Shown here: positions 20,849 through 28,997 of the stretch, in pieces
Layout of the letters: each line of letters starts with the position of its first letter
Numbering within the stretch: the stretch's first letter is position 1
Origin: Flavobacterium sp. 1
Lineage (GTDB): Bacteria > Bacteroidota > Bacteroidia > Flavobacteriales > Flavobacteriaceae
Length of the DNA: 64,000 nt
NCBI RefSeq assembly: GCF_002797935.1
Contig: NZ_PGER01000001.1
Coordinates: 3,906,001 to 3,970,000 of the forward strand
Direction: 5' to 3'
Program-made: the position numbers and the translations under genes
Notes under the pieces: generated by a model
What the model was told of the DNA's origin: nothing
What the model saw: only the letters and a program-made list of their open reading frames with translations
Database searches by the model: none

Positions 20849-21466
20849 TTATAAGCTCAACAGTATCTCCCGAAATCGATCCGCATATTCTTTAATTACA
20901 TTTTGGTCAAAATAAGGTTCCTGTTCAATTCGTCCGATGCATTTAATTCCAGTTTTATTCAAAATAATTGACTCCGTTGCTTTATTTTCTTCTCCAGAAA
21001 AAATAATTCCTCCAATTGCTATTTTACGATTAAGCAACGCTTCTATTGTAAGCAGCGCATGATTGATACTGCCCAAATAATGCCTTGAAACCACAATTAC
21101 TTTATAATCGGACTGGATTAAATCGATAATACAATCCGTATTATTCAAAGGAACAAAAACACCTCCAGCACCTTCAATAATCAAATGGTTTTCGGTTTCT
21201 GGTTCCATTATTTGTTTCAAATCAATGGTTATTCCGTCAATTTCAGCCGCAAAATGAGGACTGACCGGAGTATTCAGCAAATAGCTGTTCGGATGAATAA
21301 TTGTTTTACCATTGGAAACAAATGATTTTACTTTATGGCTGTCAGAATTGTGCAAATCTCCCGCCTGAACTGGTTTCCAATAATCGGCTTCTAAAGCTTC
21401 AACAATAATGGCTGAGGCAATGGTTTTGCCTACATCGGTAGAAATTCCTGTAATGAATAGTTTCAT
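20849..21466 (-). CDS. bioD: ATP-dependent dethiobiotin synthetase
   Basis: 205 residues. It closes the ureido ring of dethiobiotin from diaminopelargonate, CO2 and ATP. The N-terminal P-loop reads GISTDVGKT (residues 7-15); WKPVQAGD is the substrate loop, and IIEGAGGVFVPLN is the conserved second ATP/Mg motif. It is slightly shorter than E. coli BioD (about 225). Downstream on the same strand would be bioA, but about 2.7 kb of insertion sequences lies between, so any bioD-bioA transcript is probably broken. Confidence 0.93.
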   Translation of the reverse strand: MKLFITGISTDVGKTIASAIIVEALEADYWKPVQAGDLHNSDSHKVKSFVSNGKTIIHPNSYLLNTPVSPHFAAEIDGITIDLKQIMEPETENHLIIEGAGGVFVPLNNTDCIIDLIQSDYKVIVVSRHYLGSINHALLTIEALLNRKIAIGGIIFSGEENKATESIILNKTGIKCIGRIEQEPYFDQNVIKEYADRFREILLSL

Positions 21467-21474
21467 GATTTTTT

Positions 21475-21941
21475 AGCCACGGATATTACTGATTATCACT
21501 GATTTTTTAAATTAATTTTTCTATCATTTGTGTAGATAAACCTTTTAAATTTTGGTTCAACTCCAAAATTTAACAATAACCCTACTTCAATTTCTGTTGC
21601 TTTTAGATAATTCATTGTTTGAGCCACATGAACATTCATAAGTAATTCACAAGCTTTGAGTTCGACAATTACTTTGTCCTCAACTAGTAAATCTGCAAAA
21701 TAGTCGCCTATAAGTTGCTTTTTGAAATAAATTTTTAATTTGCTTTTGAGCTTCACCTTTATAGCCTCTTGCTATAAGTTCAAAATACATTGCATTTTGA
21801 TATACTTTTTCAAGGAAACCAGCACCAAGTTCATTATAAACTTCATAATAAACTTTTAAAATTGAATCTGTTATAGACCCATGTAATAAATTTGCCATAC
21901 TTAATCTGCATAAATCAGTAATATCTGTATTATCCGTGGCT
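21475..21941. repeat. Inverted-repeat-bounded unit carrying a GxxExxY gene
   Basis: The left arm at 21475-21510 begins AGCCACGGATATTACTGATT and the right arm at 21909-21941, read on the minus strand, begins AGCCACGGATAATACAGATA. Over about 32 bases the two are clearly related and point outward, and the left arm overlaps the last codons and stop of the enclosed gene. The arms use the ATCCGTGG word family found elsewhere in the window. No target duplication was identified outside. Confidence 0.6.
21496..21898 (-). pseudogene. GxxExxY protein gene with a frameshift
   Basis: The 5' frame (from 21898) encodes the family's name motif in NELGAGFLEKVYQNAM. It then runs out of frame after EAQKQIK. 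The 3' frame (to 21496) continues with IYFKKQLIGDYFADLLV and the nuclease-like VELKA strand, then QTMNYLKATEIEVGLLLNFG. Removing one base from the T5 run at 21732-21736 restores a single frame of about 133 residues, normal for this family. The fold is PD-(D/E)XK-like, but no function is established. Either a real slippage mutation or a sequencing error in a homopolymer. It lies inside an inverted-repeat pair between bioD and the ECF operon. Confidence 0.85.
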
Positions 21942-22047
21942 CAATATGCAAAGTTTTTAATAATTCTTTGCTTGTCTTCGAATTTTCATTTTGCGAGACT
22001 TAGCGTAATCATACATTTCAAAACACAAAAATACCAATAAAAAAACA

Positions 22048-22068
22048 AACCCATCATTGCGATGGGTT
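22048..22068 (-). terminator. Terminator of the TraB-ECF-membrane protein operon
   Basis: 8-bp perfect stem AACCCATC / GATGGGTT with a 5-base loop. On the minus strand it is followed by a T-rich run (plus-strand A run at 22039-22045). It lies directly beyond the stop codon at 22077. Confidence 0.9.
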
Positions 22069-22076
22069 CTGTTTTA

Positions 22077-22685
22077 TTACTCTTCTCTTAGTTCATCAAT
22101 AACTTTCCTGATCTCTTTGGCATATTTTCCGTAAAAAAAGTGCACCCACCATTCCAGAGCCAAACCCATAAACAGAATTGAAAAAATAACAATCGAAAAT
22201 GTAGTAACCAAAAAGGGAGTACTGTTAAGCCCTTTAGCAAAAAAATCTGGAATTTGGTAATACATAAACCCTAATAAAAACAATATAAGAAATGGTATTA
22301 ACGCAAATCCGAAAGTTTTATACAGTTCCATATTCAGCCGAATATCAAAATAGGTTTCATACAGGCTGTCTTTGGTACTTAAAGTTATTCTTCCTAATCT
22401 CCTGTAAAAAATATATAATTTCACCAAATAATAAATGCAAACTGCAACAAATATCGAAAAAAGCAAATAAAATGGCATAATTGCATTGGCAGGAACCTCA
22501 AAAATAAAAGGAACGAATCCAATTATTACAATGGAAATGATTTGATATAAAAATTCCTTTTTTAAATTATTCTTAATTATTTCCAAAGGCGTATTTGCCG
22601 ATTTTATTTTATCCAAATGGGTAGGAAGACTCACGTTTTCTGTGTTTTCATTCTTCCAAGCTGATTGTATATCGTTAAAGTCCAT
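22077..22685 (-). CDS. Four-TM membrane protein downstream of an ECF sigma factor (possible anti-sigma)
   Basis: 202 residues: a cytoplasmic-looking N-terminus (DFNDIQSAWKNEN) of about 65 residues, then about four hydrophobic segments (~residues 48-66, 72-94, 126-146 and 160-182), and a basic tail. It overlaps the sigma-factor gene by 11 bases, so the two are co-translated. That arrangement, and the N-terminal soluble part, suggest it holds the sigma factor at the membrane. It lacks the zinc-binding HxxxCxxC of ZAS anti-sigma factors and no FecR-like domain is visible, so the role is inferred only. Confidence 0.7.
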   Translation of the reverse strand: MDFNDIQSAWKNENTENVSLPTHLDKIKSANTPLEIIKNNLKKEFLYQIISIVIIGFVPFIFEVPANAIMPFYLLFSIFVAVCIYYLVKLYIFYRRLGRITLSTKDSLYETYFDIRLNMELYKTFGFALIPFLILFLLGFMYYQIPDFFAKGLNSTPFLVTTFSIVIFSILFMGLALEWWVHFFYGKYAKEIRKVIDELREE

Positions 22686-23178
22686 AACCTTGTTTTTTTA
22701 TAATTTCTTTTAATTTGTCTTTTGCCCTGTTCAGCTTCACTCTTGCATTTCCTTCTGAAATACCTAAACTGATTCCTATTTCTTTATGTGAAAATCCCTC
22801 AAGCTGATAAAATATAATGGCTTTGTCAATTTTATCCAATTCCTGAACAGCTTTGTAAAAATGATGCAACTGGTTTTCTTTGTGGTCAGAATCACTTTCT
22901 TCTTCCTTTATATTCTCTGAGGCTATTTCGTATTTGTCAACCTTTCGTTTTTCCTTTTTCAAAAAAACAATCGATGTATTGATAGCCACTCGGTACATCC
23001 AAGTCGAAAATTGGCTTTCCCCTTTAAAACTGTCATAGGCTTTCCACAACTGCAGGACAATCTCCTGAAACAGATCCTGCTGATCGTCCCAATTATCCAT
23101 ATACATTTTGGAAACCTTATAGAGTATCCCTTTATGCTGCTCAATACGGGCTAAAAACTCCTGCTCTTTGATTTTCAA
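22675..23178 (-). CDS. ECF-type RNA polymerase sigma factor
   Basis: 167 residues with sigma-70 region 2 (YMDNWDDQQDLFQEIVLQLW, then FSTWMYRVAINTSIVFLKK) and region 4 (EGFSHKEIGISLGISEGNAR), joined by a short acidic linker. It directs RNA polymerase to an alternative promoter set, probably in response to an envelope signal given its membrane-protein partner. It starts four bases after the upstream TraB-like gene stops and overlaps the downstream gene, so the three form one operon. The regulon is not visible. Confidence 0.92.
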   Translation of the reverse strand: MKIKEQEFLARIEQHKGILYKVSKMYMDNWDDQQDLFQEIVLQLWKAYDSFKGESQFSTWMYRVAINTSIVFLKKEKRKVDKYEIASENIKEEESDSDHKENQLHHFYKAVQELDKIDKAIIFYQLEGFSHKEIGISLGISEGNARVKLNRAKDKLKEIIKKQGYGL

Positions 23179-23182
23179 AATT

Positions 23183-24040
23183 TTAGTTCATTATAGGTTT
23201 CACTGTATATCCAGCTTTCTTTAATAAATTGATCACTCCAACTTCTCCTGCTAAATGTGCTGCGCCTACTGCAAAGAAAACACTTTCTTTACGCATCATT
23301 TCGGGCATTATTTTTAACCAATTTATATTTCTATTATCTAATAATATTTTTTTGGTTCTTACAGACATCAATTCTTTGTCAGTTGTCATCGCATAAAGAC
23401 TGTCTATATCTTCATTTGCATAATCTTTTATCATAGTATCAGACATGTTGGCATTTATCTTTTGTAAATAAGCAAGCAGTTCATCATCTGTAAATGATTT
23501 GTTTAAAAAATCCAATTGCTCAGCAGCTTTTTCGAGTCCAACAATTGGCTTATTGCTTTCTTTAGCCTTAGCAAGAAATTCCACTTCATAAAATTTCAAA
23601 TCGGCACAGCCAAACGATTTCATAAACAATAAACTCATAACTGTTTCCAGAGTATAACTATCGACCTGAGCCAATGTAAGTCCTCCGTTACTTTTTAAGA
23701 CATCTTCTAATTGTGCAATTTGTTTTGGGGATAATGTTTTAGACAATGGTTCTTTGCCCATGGCTGCCTGCTGCACTATTTTTAACTCCTCAATATCACC
23801 CATATTAACTTCTAAAGCCAGTTTTGAGGTTTTAGAGAAAGCATCAGTGGCTTTAGGTTTCATAACAAAATCTTTCCCACAGATCATGTGAATGGTTCCG
23901 AAAAGGTAAGAAGGTTTTACCAATCCATTACCTGATACTTCCCACAACACTGAATTTTCACTTTTTTGAGTTTGTGCATTAACTGAAAAATTAAGGGCTA
24001 ATACCGTTACTGCTACAATTGATTTAAATACATTTTTCAT
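23183..24040 (-). CDS. TraB/GumN family secreted protein
   Basis: 285 residues with a signal peptide (MKNVFKSIVAVTVLALNFSVNAQ). The family core is present: SYLFGTIHM near the N-terminus (GxxH motif) and FFAVGAAHLAGEVGVINLLK near the C-terminus (second GxxH motif), with acidic motifs LALEVNMGD and IVGLEKAAEQ between. TraB/GumN/TIKI relatives include metal-dependent proteases, but the bacterial family is mostly uncharacterised. It heads the operon with the ECF sigma factor. A possible role is periplasmic processing of a signal for that system, which is inference. Confidence 0.85.
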   Translation of the reverse strand: MKNVFKSIVAVTVLALNFSVNAQTQKSENSVLWEVSGNGLVKPSYLFGTIHMICGKDFVMKPKATDAFSKTSKLALEVNMGDIEELKIVQQAAMGKEPLSKTLSPKQIAQLEDVLKSNGGLTLAQVDSYTLETVMSLLFMKSFGCADLKFYEVEFLAKAKESNKPIVGLEKAAEQLDFLNKSFTDDELLAYLQKINANMSDTMIKDYANEDIDSLYAMTTDKELMSVRTKKILLDNRNINWLKIMPEMMRKESVFFAVGAAHLAGEVGVINLLKKAGYTVKPIMN

Positions 24041-24139
24041 AACTTGTTTGTTTTTTGATTGATGATTGAAGTAATCTTATTTAATTACAGCACGTAAGTA
24101 ATCGAACAATCAAAACGTTACAAAAAATTATAATCTTTT

Positions 24140-25291
24140 TCAAAGAAGTGAGGAAAGACAGGTCATCAGAGATGAAATTTCTTCTTTTGAATTGAAGTTA
24201 TGGATACAAAAACGCAATCTTTCCTGCCCTTCTGGAACTGTAGGCGAAAGTATCGCTTTGACATCAAAACCCTTTTTTTGGAGAGCATTAGCAATGCTTT
24301 TTACCTTTTCATTTCCAGGAATAATGGCGCTTTGTATTGCTGATTTACTGCGGATAAAAAGCGGATTTAAATACAGCATTTTTTTTACCTGATTAAAAAA
24401 GACAATGTTTTCTTTTAGTAATTCAAGTGCGTTTTTATCTTTTTCTAAATGATGATAGCCAACTAAAATCGTGGCTACTGAATGAGGTGAAAGCCCTGTG
24501 GTATAAATAAAACTTCGGGCAAAATTAACGAGATACGATTTCAATTCCTCCGAACCCAAAACAACTGCCCCATGACAGCCTAAACCTTTACCAAAAGTCA
24601 TTATTCGGGCAAATATTTTGTCCTGCAGCTGTAAATATTGAATCAAGCCTTCTCCTTTTTCTCCAAAAACTCCCAAAGCATGGGCTTCATCTACTACTAA
24701 ATAACAGTTGTTTTTCTCCGAAACAGTAATCAATTCTTCCATATTTGGACAATCGCCGTCCATCGAAAAAACAGTTTCGGTCACAATATAGATTATTGCG
24801 GTTTTTTCATTGTTATTGCCATTGAAATTGATAATCTTTTTTTCTAAATCCTCAAAATCATTATGCTTGAATTTATAAGACTTGGCATTCGACAATTGAA
24901 TTCCGTCCCGAATGGAAGCATGACATAATTCATCGTATAAAATCAAATCTCCTTTTTGGGGAACAGCACTGAAGAAACCTACGTTGGCATCATAACCGGA
25001 ATTAAACAGCAAAGCCGATTCTGATTGATGGAATTGAGCAATAAAATTTTCTGTTTCAGTATATAAAAAGTGATTACCAGAGATTAACCGTGATCCTGTT
25101 GCTCCATTGCTTTTTATATTACGATCCAATAAAAATTGATGGGCAGCATTAAAAATTGCTTCCGATTTTGAAAAACCAATATAATCATTTGAAGCAAAAT
25201 CAATTAAATCATTTGGCTGCGGAAGTACCCGTAGGGATTTATTTAGCTTACGCCTTTCGAGTTTATCGGTAAGATTTTTTGGAAAATTCAT
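24140..25291 (-). CDS. bioF: 8-amino-7-oxononanoate synthase
   Basis: 383 residues, the usual BioF length. This alpha-oxoamine synthase condenses pimeloyl-ACP/CoA with alanine to KAPA using PLP. Visible are NDYIGFS at the N-terminus, the glycine-rich SGATGSRLISG-type loop (SNGATGSRLISGNH), His124 stacking on PLP (ELCHASIRDG), Asp201/His204 (VVDEAHALGVFG) and the Schiff-base Lys235 (MTFGKGLGCHG). It is on the same strand as bioD and bioA but separated from them by the TraB-ECF operon and the GxxExxY unit. bioB and bioC are not in the window. Confidence 0.94.
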   Translation of the reverse strand: MNFPKNLTDKLERRKLNKSLRVLPQPNDLIDFASNDYIGFSKSEAIFNAAHQFLLDRNIKSNGATGSRLISGNHFLYTETENFIAQFHQSESALLFNSGYDANVGFFSAVPQKGDLILYDELCHASIRDGIQLSNAKSYKFKHNDFEDLEKKIINFNGNNNEKTAIIYIVTETVFSMDGDCPNMEELITVSEKNNCYLVVDEAHALGVFGEKGEGLIQYLQLQDKIFARIMTFGKGLGCHGAVVLGSEELKSYLVNFARSFIYTTGLSPHSVATILVGYHHLEKDKNALELLKENIVFFNQVKKMLYLNPLFIRSKSAIQSAIIPGNEKVKSIANALQKKGFDVKAILSPTVPEGQERLRFCIHNFNSKEEISSLMTCLSSLL

Positions 25292-25296
25292 AAAAG

Positions 25297-25304
25297 CAAA
25301 GTTA
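25297..25304 (-). promoter_or_regulatory. Candidate -7 box of bioF
   Basis: Plus-strand CAAAGTTA is TAACTTTG on the minus strand, a full TANNTTTG match, and ends only six bases before the bioF ATG. A TTTG at 25320-25323 could be the -33 element, although the 15-base spacing is short. If used, the transcript would have almost no leader. Confidence 0.45.
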
Positions 25305-25310
25305 AAAAAA

Positions 25311-25335
25311 AACGCCTAACAAAATGTTAGGCGTT
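25311..25335 (-). terminator. Terminator of the atpD-atpC operon
   Basis: 11-bp perfect stem (AACGCCTAACA / TGTTAGGCGTT) with a 3-base loop. On the minus strand it is followed by a T9 run. It lies 21 bases past the atpC stop and reaches to within 7 bases of the candidate bioF -7 box. Confidence 0.93.
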
Positions 25336-25356
25336 ATCTATTTAAAACTTATCGTC

Positions 25357-25638
25357 TTAATCTGCTAAAACAATTACTTTATTGTCTTTTAACTCAAGAG
25401 TCCCAGAGTTAATTTCTAAAGTATAATTTTGATCATTTATTTTTGTAAATAAACTTGCTGTTTCTTCGTCTAAATCAAAGCTTGGAGCAGTAATATTAAC
25501 TGTTCCTTTTTGAAGCAATGAAACTATTGGAGCGTGGTTATTCAGCATTTGAAATCGACCGTCTACTCCTGGAACAGAAATAGAAGTGATTTCTCCTGAA
25601 AATAATTTCGCTTCTGGTGATACTATTTCTAATAACAT
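25357..25638 (-). CDS. atpC: ATP synthase F1 subunit epsilon
   Basis: 93 residues: the N-terminal beta-sandwich (MLLEIVSPEAKLFSGEITSI, then VDGRFQMLNNHAPIVSLLQKG) and the short LELKDNKVIVLAD end. The C-terminal helical hairpin that regulates the enzyme in E. coli (about 138 residues) is absent, as usual in Bacteroidota. It lies downstream of atpD with a 71-base gap holding an AT-rich hairpin repeat. It couples rotation of gamma to the rotor ring at the cytoplasmic membrane. Confidence 0.94.
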   Translation of the reverse strand: MLLEIVSPEAKLFSGEITSISVPGVDGRFQMLNNHAPIVSLLQKGTVNITAPSFDLDEETASLFTKINDQNYTLEINSGTLELKDNKVIVLAD

Positions 25639-25639
25639 A

Positions 25640-25709
25640 GTTATGAGTTTTGAATTATGAGTTATGAGTTTTCAAAATTTAAAAACTCATAACTTATAAC
25701 TTATAATTA

Positions 25710-25711
<2 letters not shown>
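25640..25711. repeat. AT-rich inverted repeat inside the atpD-atpC operon
   Basis: Words ATTATGAGTTATGAGTTTT on the left face AAAACTCATAACTTATAAC on the right, so the whole gap between atpD and atpC can fold as one long imperfect hairpin. The arms are built from repeats of (A)ACT(C/T)ATAA. It could modulate the atpC to atpD ratio or be a dispersed intergenic repeat. Confidence 0.6.
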
Positions 25712-27224
<1,513 letters not shown>

Positions 27225-27305
27225 TTATGTATTTATTAAATAGCTATTTAGGTTTATGAAATACAGCCCATCGAATCTCATCGAATGGATACTTTTTTCA
27301 GAGTG

Positions 27306-27335
27306 CAAAGATAATTTTTTAAAATATAAAATCAA
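27306..27335 (-). promoter_or_regulatory. Promoter of atpD-atpC
   Basis: On the minus strand the -33 TTG (27333-27335) and the -7 TATCTTTG (27306-27313) are separated by 19 bases, the best match to the Bacteroidota promoter consensus in this window. It leaves a leader of roughly 75-80 bases before the atpD start. Confidence 0.75.
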
Positions 27336-27425
27336 TATTTTTTTTTACAAAAAAAGCTAAAATTTTATCGGATTGACTATAAAGCCGTTTCAAACTGTCA
27401 AAACAGCCTATTTTGTCTTAAAATC

Positions 27426-27459
27426 AAAAAACCACCTCGTCATAAACGGGTGGTTTTTT
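27426..27459. terminator. Terminator of the TonB receptor-SGNH hydrolase operon
   Basis: Stem AAAACCACC / GGTGGTTTT around a short loop, with A/T runs on both sides. It directly follows the stop of the gene at 27477 on the minus strand. It is symmetric enough to work in both directions. Confidence 0.9.
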
Positions 27460-27476
27460 AACATCAAAAATTAGAA

Positions 27477-28964
27477 TTACTTTATGACAGCAGGAAACAA
27501 ACTTTGATACTGTGACAAATCCACTGTTCTCAATGTTGCTCCATATTTGGTATTTATAGCATTTACAAAAAGGTTAGCAATATAAGCATAGCCTCTTGGT
27601 GTAGGATGAACCCCGTCTAATGAAAAAGCACCGCCTGTCACATAAGAAGCCGTCATTTGAAAGTTTCCAAAACGGACTCCCGTTAAAGACAATTGAGTCA
27701 GCGCAGCTTTAGTATCTACAAAAGCAAGTCCTTTAGATTTTGCAATTGCATCGATAGTCACATTATAAGCATCTGTAGCTGCAGCTACTTCTTTAACTTC
27801 ATCTTTTGAAAGCACCCATTGATCCGCCAAAGGAACAGAAACACCATTGATTTTTGTCTGATCTCCACCAACCAAAGTACCAATAAAATTCTTTGCTGTT
27901 AATACTACAAGATCTTCTTTGGTCACTTGTCTGTAAGATGGCACTCCATAAGCAGATAAATTAGTCAAATAACTGTCTACAATAACAACCGCATTATTAC
28001 CCGCTGCAAATTTTATAGTTCTTCTTGTCGCTTCTTCTGCACTTAGCAATTTATTTGTTACCATAGCCTGCAAACCTCCATTGTATTGCGCATAACCCGC
28101 ATTTAATTGAACCGCCTTTGCTGCATCCAAAGGAACAGGATTGTAAGGAACTGTTGTGAAATAAGGCAATGACGTAACGTATGGTAAATTTGCAACTACC
28201 CCTTTTGCTCCTTTAGCCGTCAAATTAGTAACCAAACCAGTATATACATTGGCAAAAACGTTTGGATCTGTAATATCATTTGAACCGTAAGTTGAAGGAT
28301 CTAAATTTCCTGTTTGGTTCACACCAACACCTCCAGATGTAGCAAAACTTAAAACATCATTTCCACCAATAAACAAAGAAAAGAAACTTGGCGACTGCAC
28401 CAAGGCATCAGCCAGCACAGTAGTTGTTCCTGAAGTGGCAAAACGTGCATAATAAGGATTTGCTTTACCCGAAGCCACTCCAGCCACATTTCCATATCCA
28501 GATGCAATTAAATGATAACTTTTGGCTCCTGGAATTCCCAAATTATTAAATGAACCCGTTAAGTGATTTGTAACTTCAGTTGTCGGAACACCAGGAATCG
28601 AACCTATATTTGGCGAACCCGCTGTAAAACCAAGGATAGCCATTCTGCTGCTGGCAATTACATTACCTCCCAACAGCAAACCTCCGACATTATCAGACAT
28701 TAAAGGTATCGTGATAGCCGTACCGCCAGCTGGTATAAATTGTTGGGCTAATATATTTACATACGATGTTTCCTGACTTGCTTTAAAAAGAGCTCCATCG
28801 CTATAACCTGCCGCAAAAGAATCTCCTAAAGCCACATATTTTGCAAAAGAAGCAGAACCAGGAGTAATAGGAATTTCCGCCGTCGCCGAATCCTCATCAT
28901 CATTATTATTACATGCTACAAAGCTTAAAGAAACTAACAGCAGCCATTTGAATTTTTTTATCAT
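27477..28964 (-). CDS. Lipoprotein SGNH/GDSL-family hydrolase
   Basis: 495 residues. A lipoprotein signal ends at Cys18 (SLSFVAC), followed by an Asn/Asp-rich linker. Block I of the SGNH fold reads VALGDSFAAGY with nucleophile Ser49; block III is FIGGNDVLSF; block V is LDGVHPTPRGYAY, with the catalytic Asp and His. The fold includes esterases, lipases and carbohydrate deacetylases; the substrate cannot be told. It lies 33 bases downstream of a TonB-dependent receptor on the same strand. The pair probably takes up and processes one substrate at the outer membrane, perhaps a lipid or acylated glycan. Confidence 0.9.
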   Translation of the reverse strand: MIKKFKWLLLVSLSFVACNNNDDEDSATAEIPITPGSASFAKYVALGDSFAAGYSDGALFKASQETSYVNILAQQFIPAGGTAITIPLMSDNVGGLLLGGNVIASSRMAILGFTAGSPNIGSIPGVPTTEVTNHLTGSFNNLGIPGAKSYHLIASGYGNVAGVASGKANPYYARFATSGTTTVLADALVQSPSFFSLFIGGNDVLSFATSGGVGVNQTGNLDPSTYGSNDITDPNVFANVYTGLVTNLTAKGAKGVVANLPYVTSLPYFTTVPYNPVPLDAAKAVQLNAGYAQYNGGLQAMVTNKLLSAEEATRRTIKFAAGNNAVVIVDSYLTNLSAYGVPSYRQVTKEDLVVLTAKNFIGTLVGGDQTKINGVSVPLADQWVLSKDEVKEVAAATDAYNVTIDAIAKSKGLAFVDTKAALTQLSLTGVRFGNFQMTASYVTGGAFSLDGVHPTPRGYAYIANLFVNAINTKYGATLRTVDLSQYQSLFPAVIK

Positions 28965-28997
28965 TACTATATCTTTTAAGTTTTTGTCTTATTTTAA

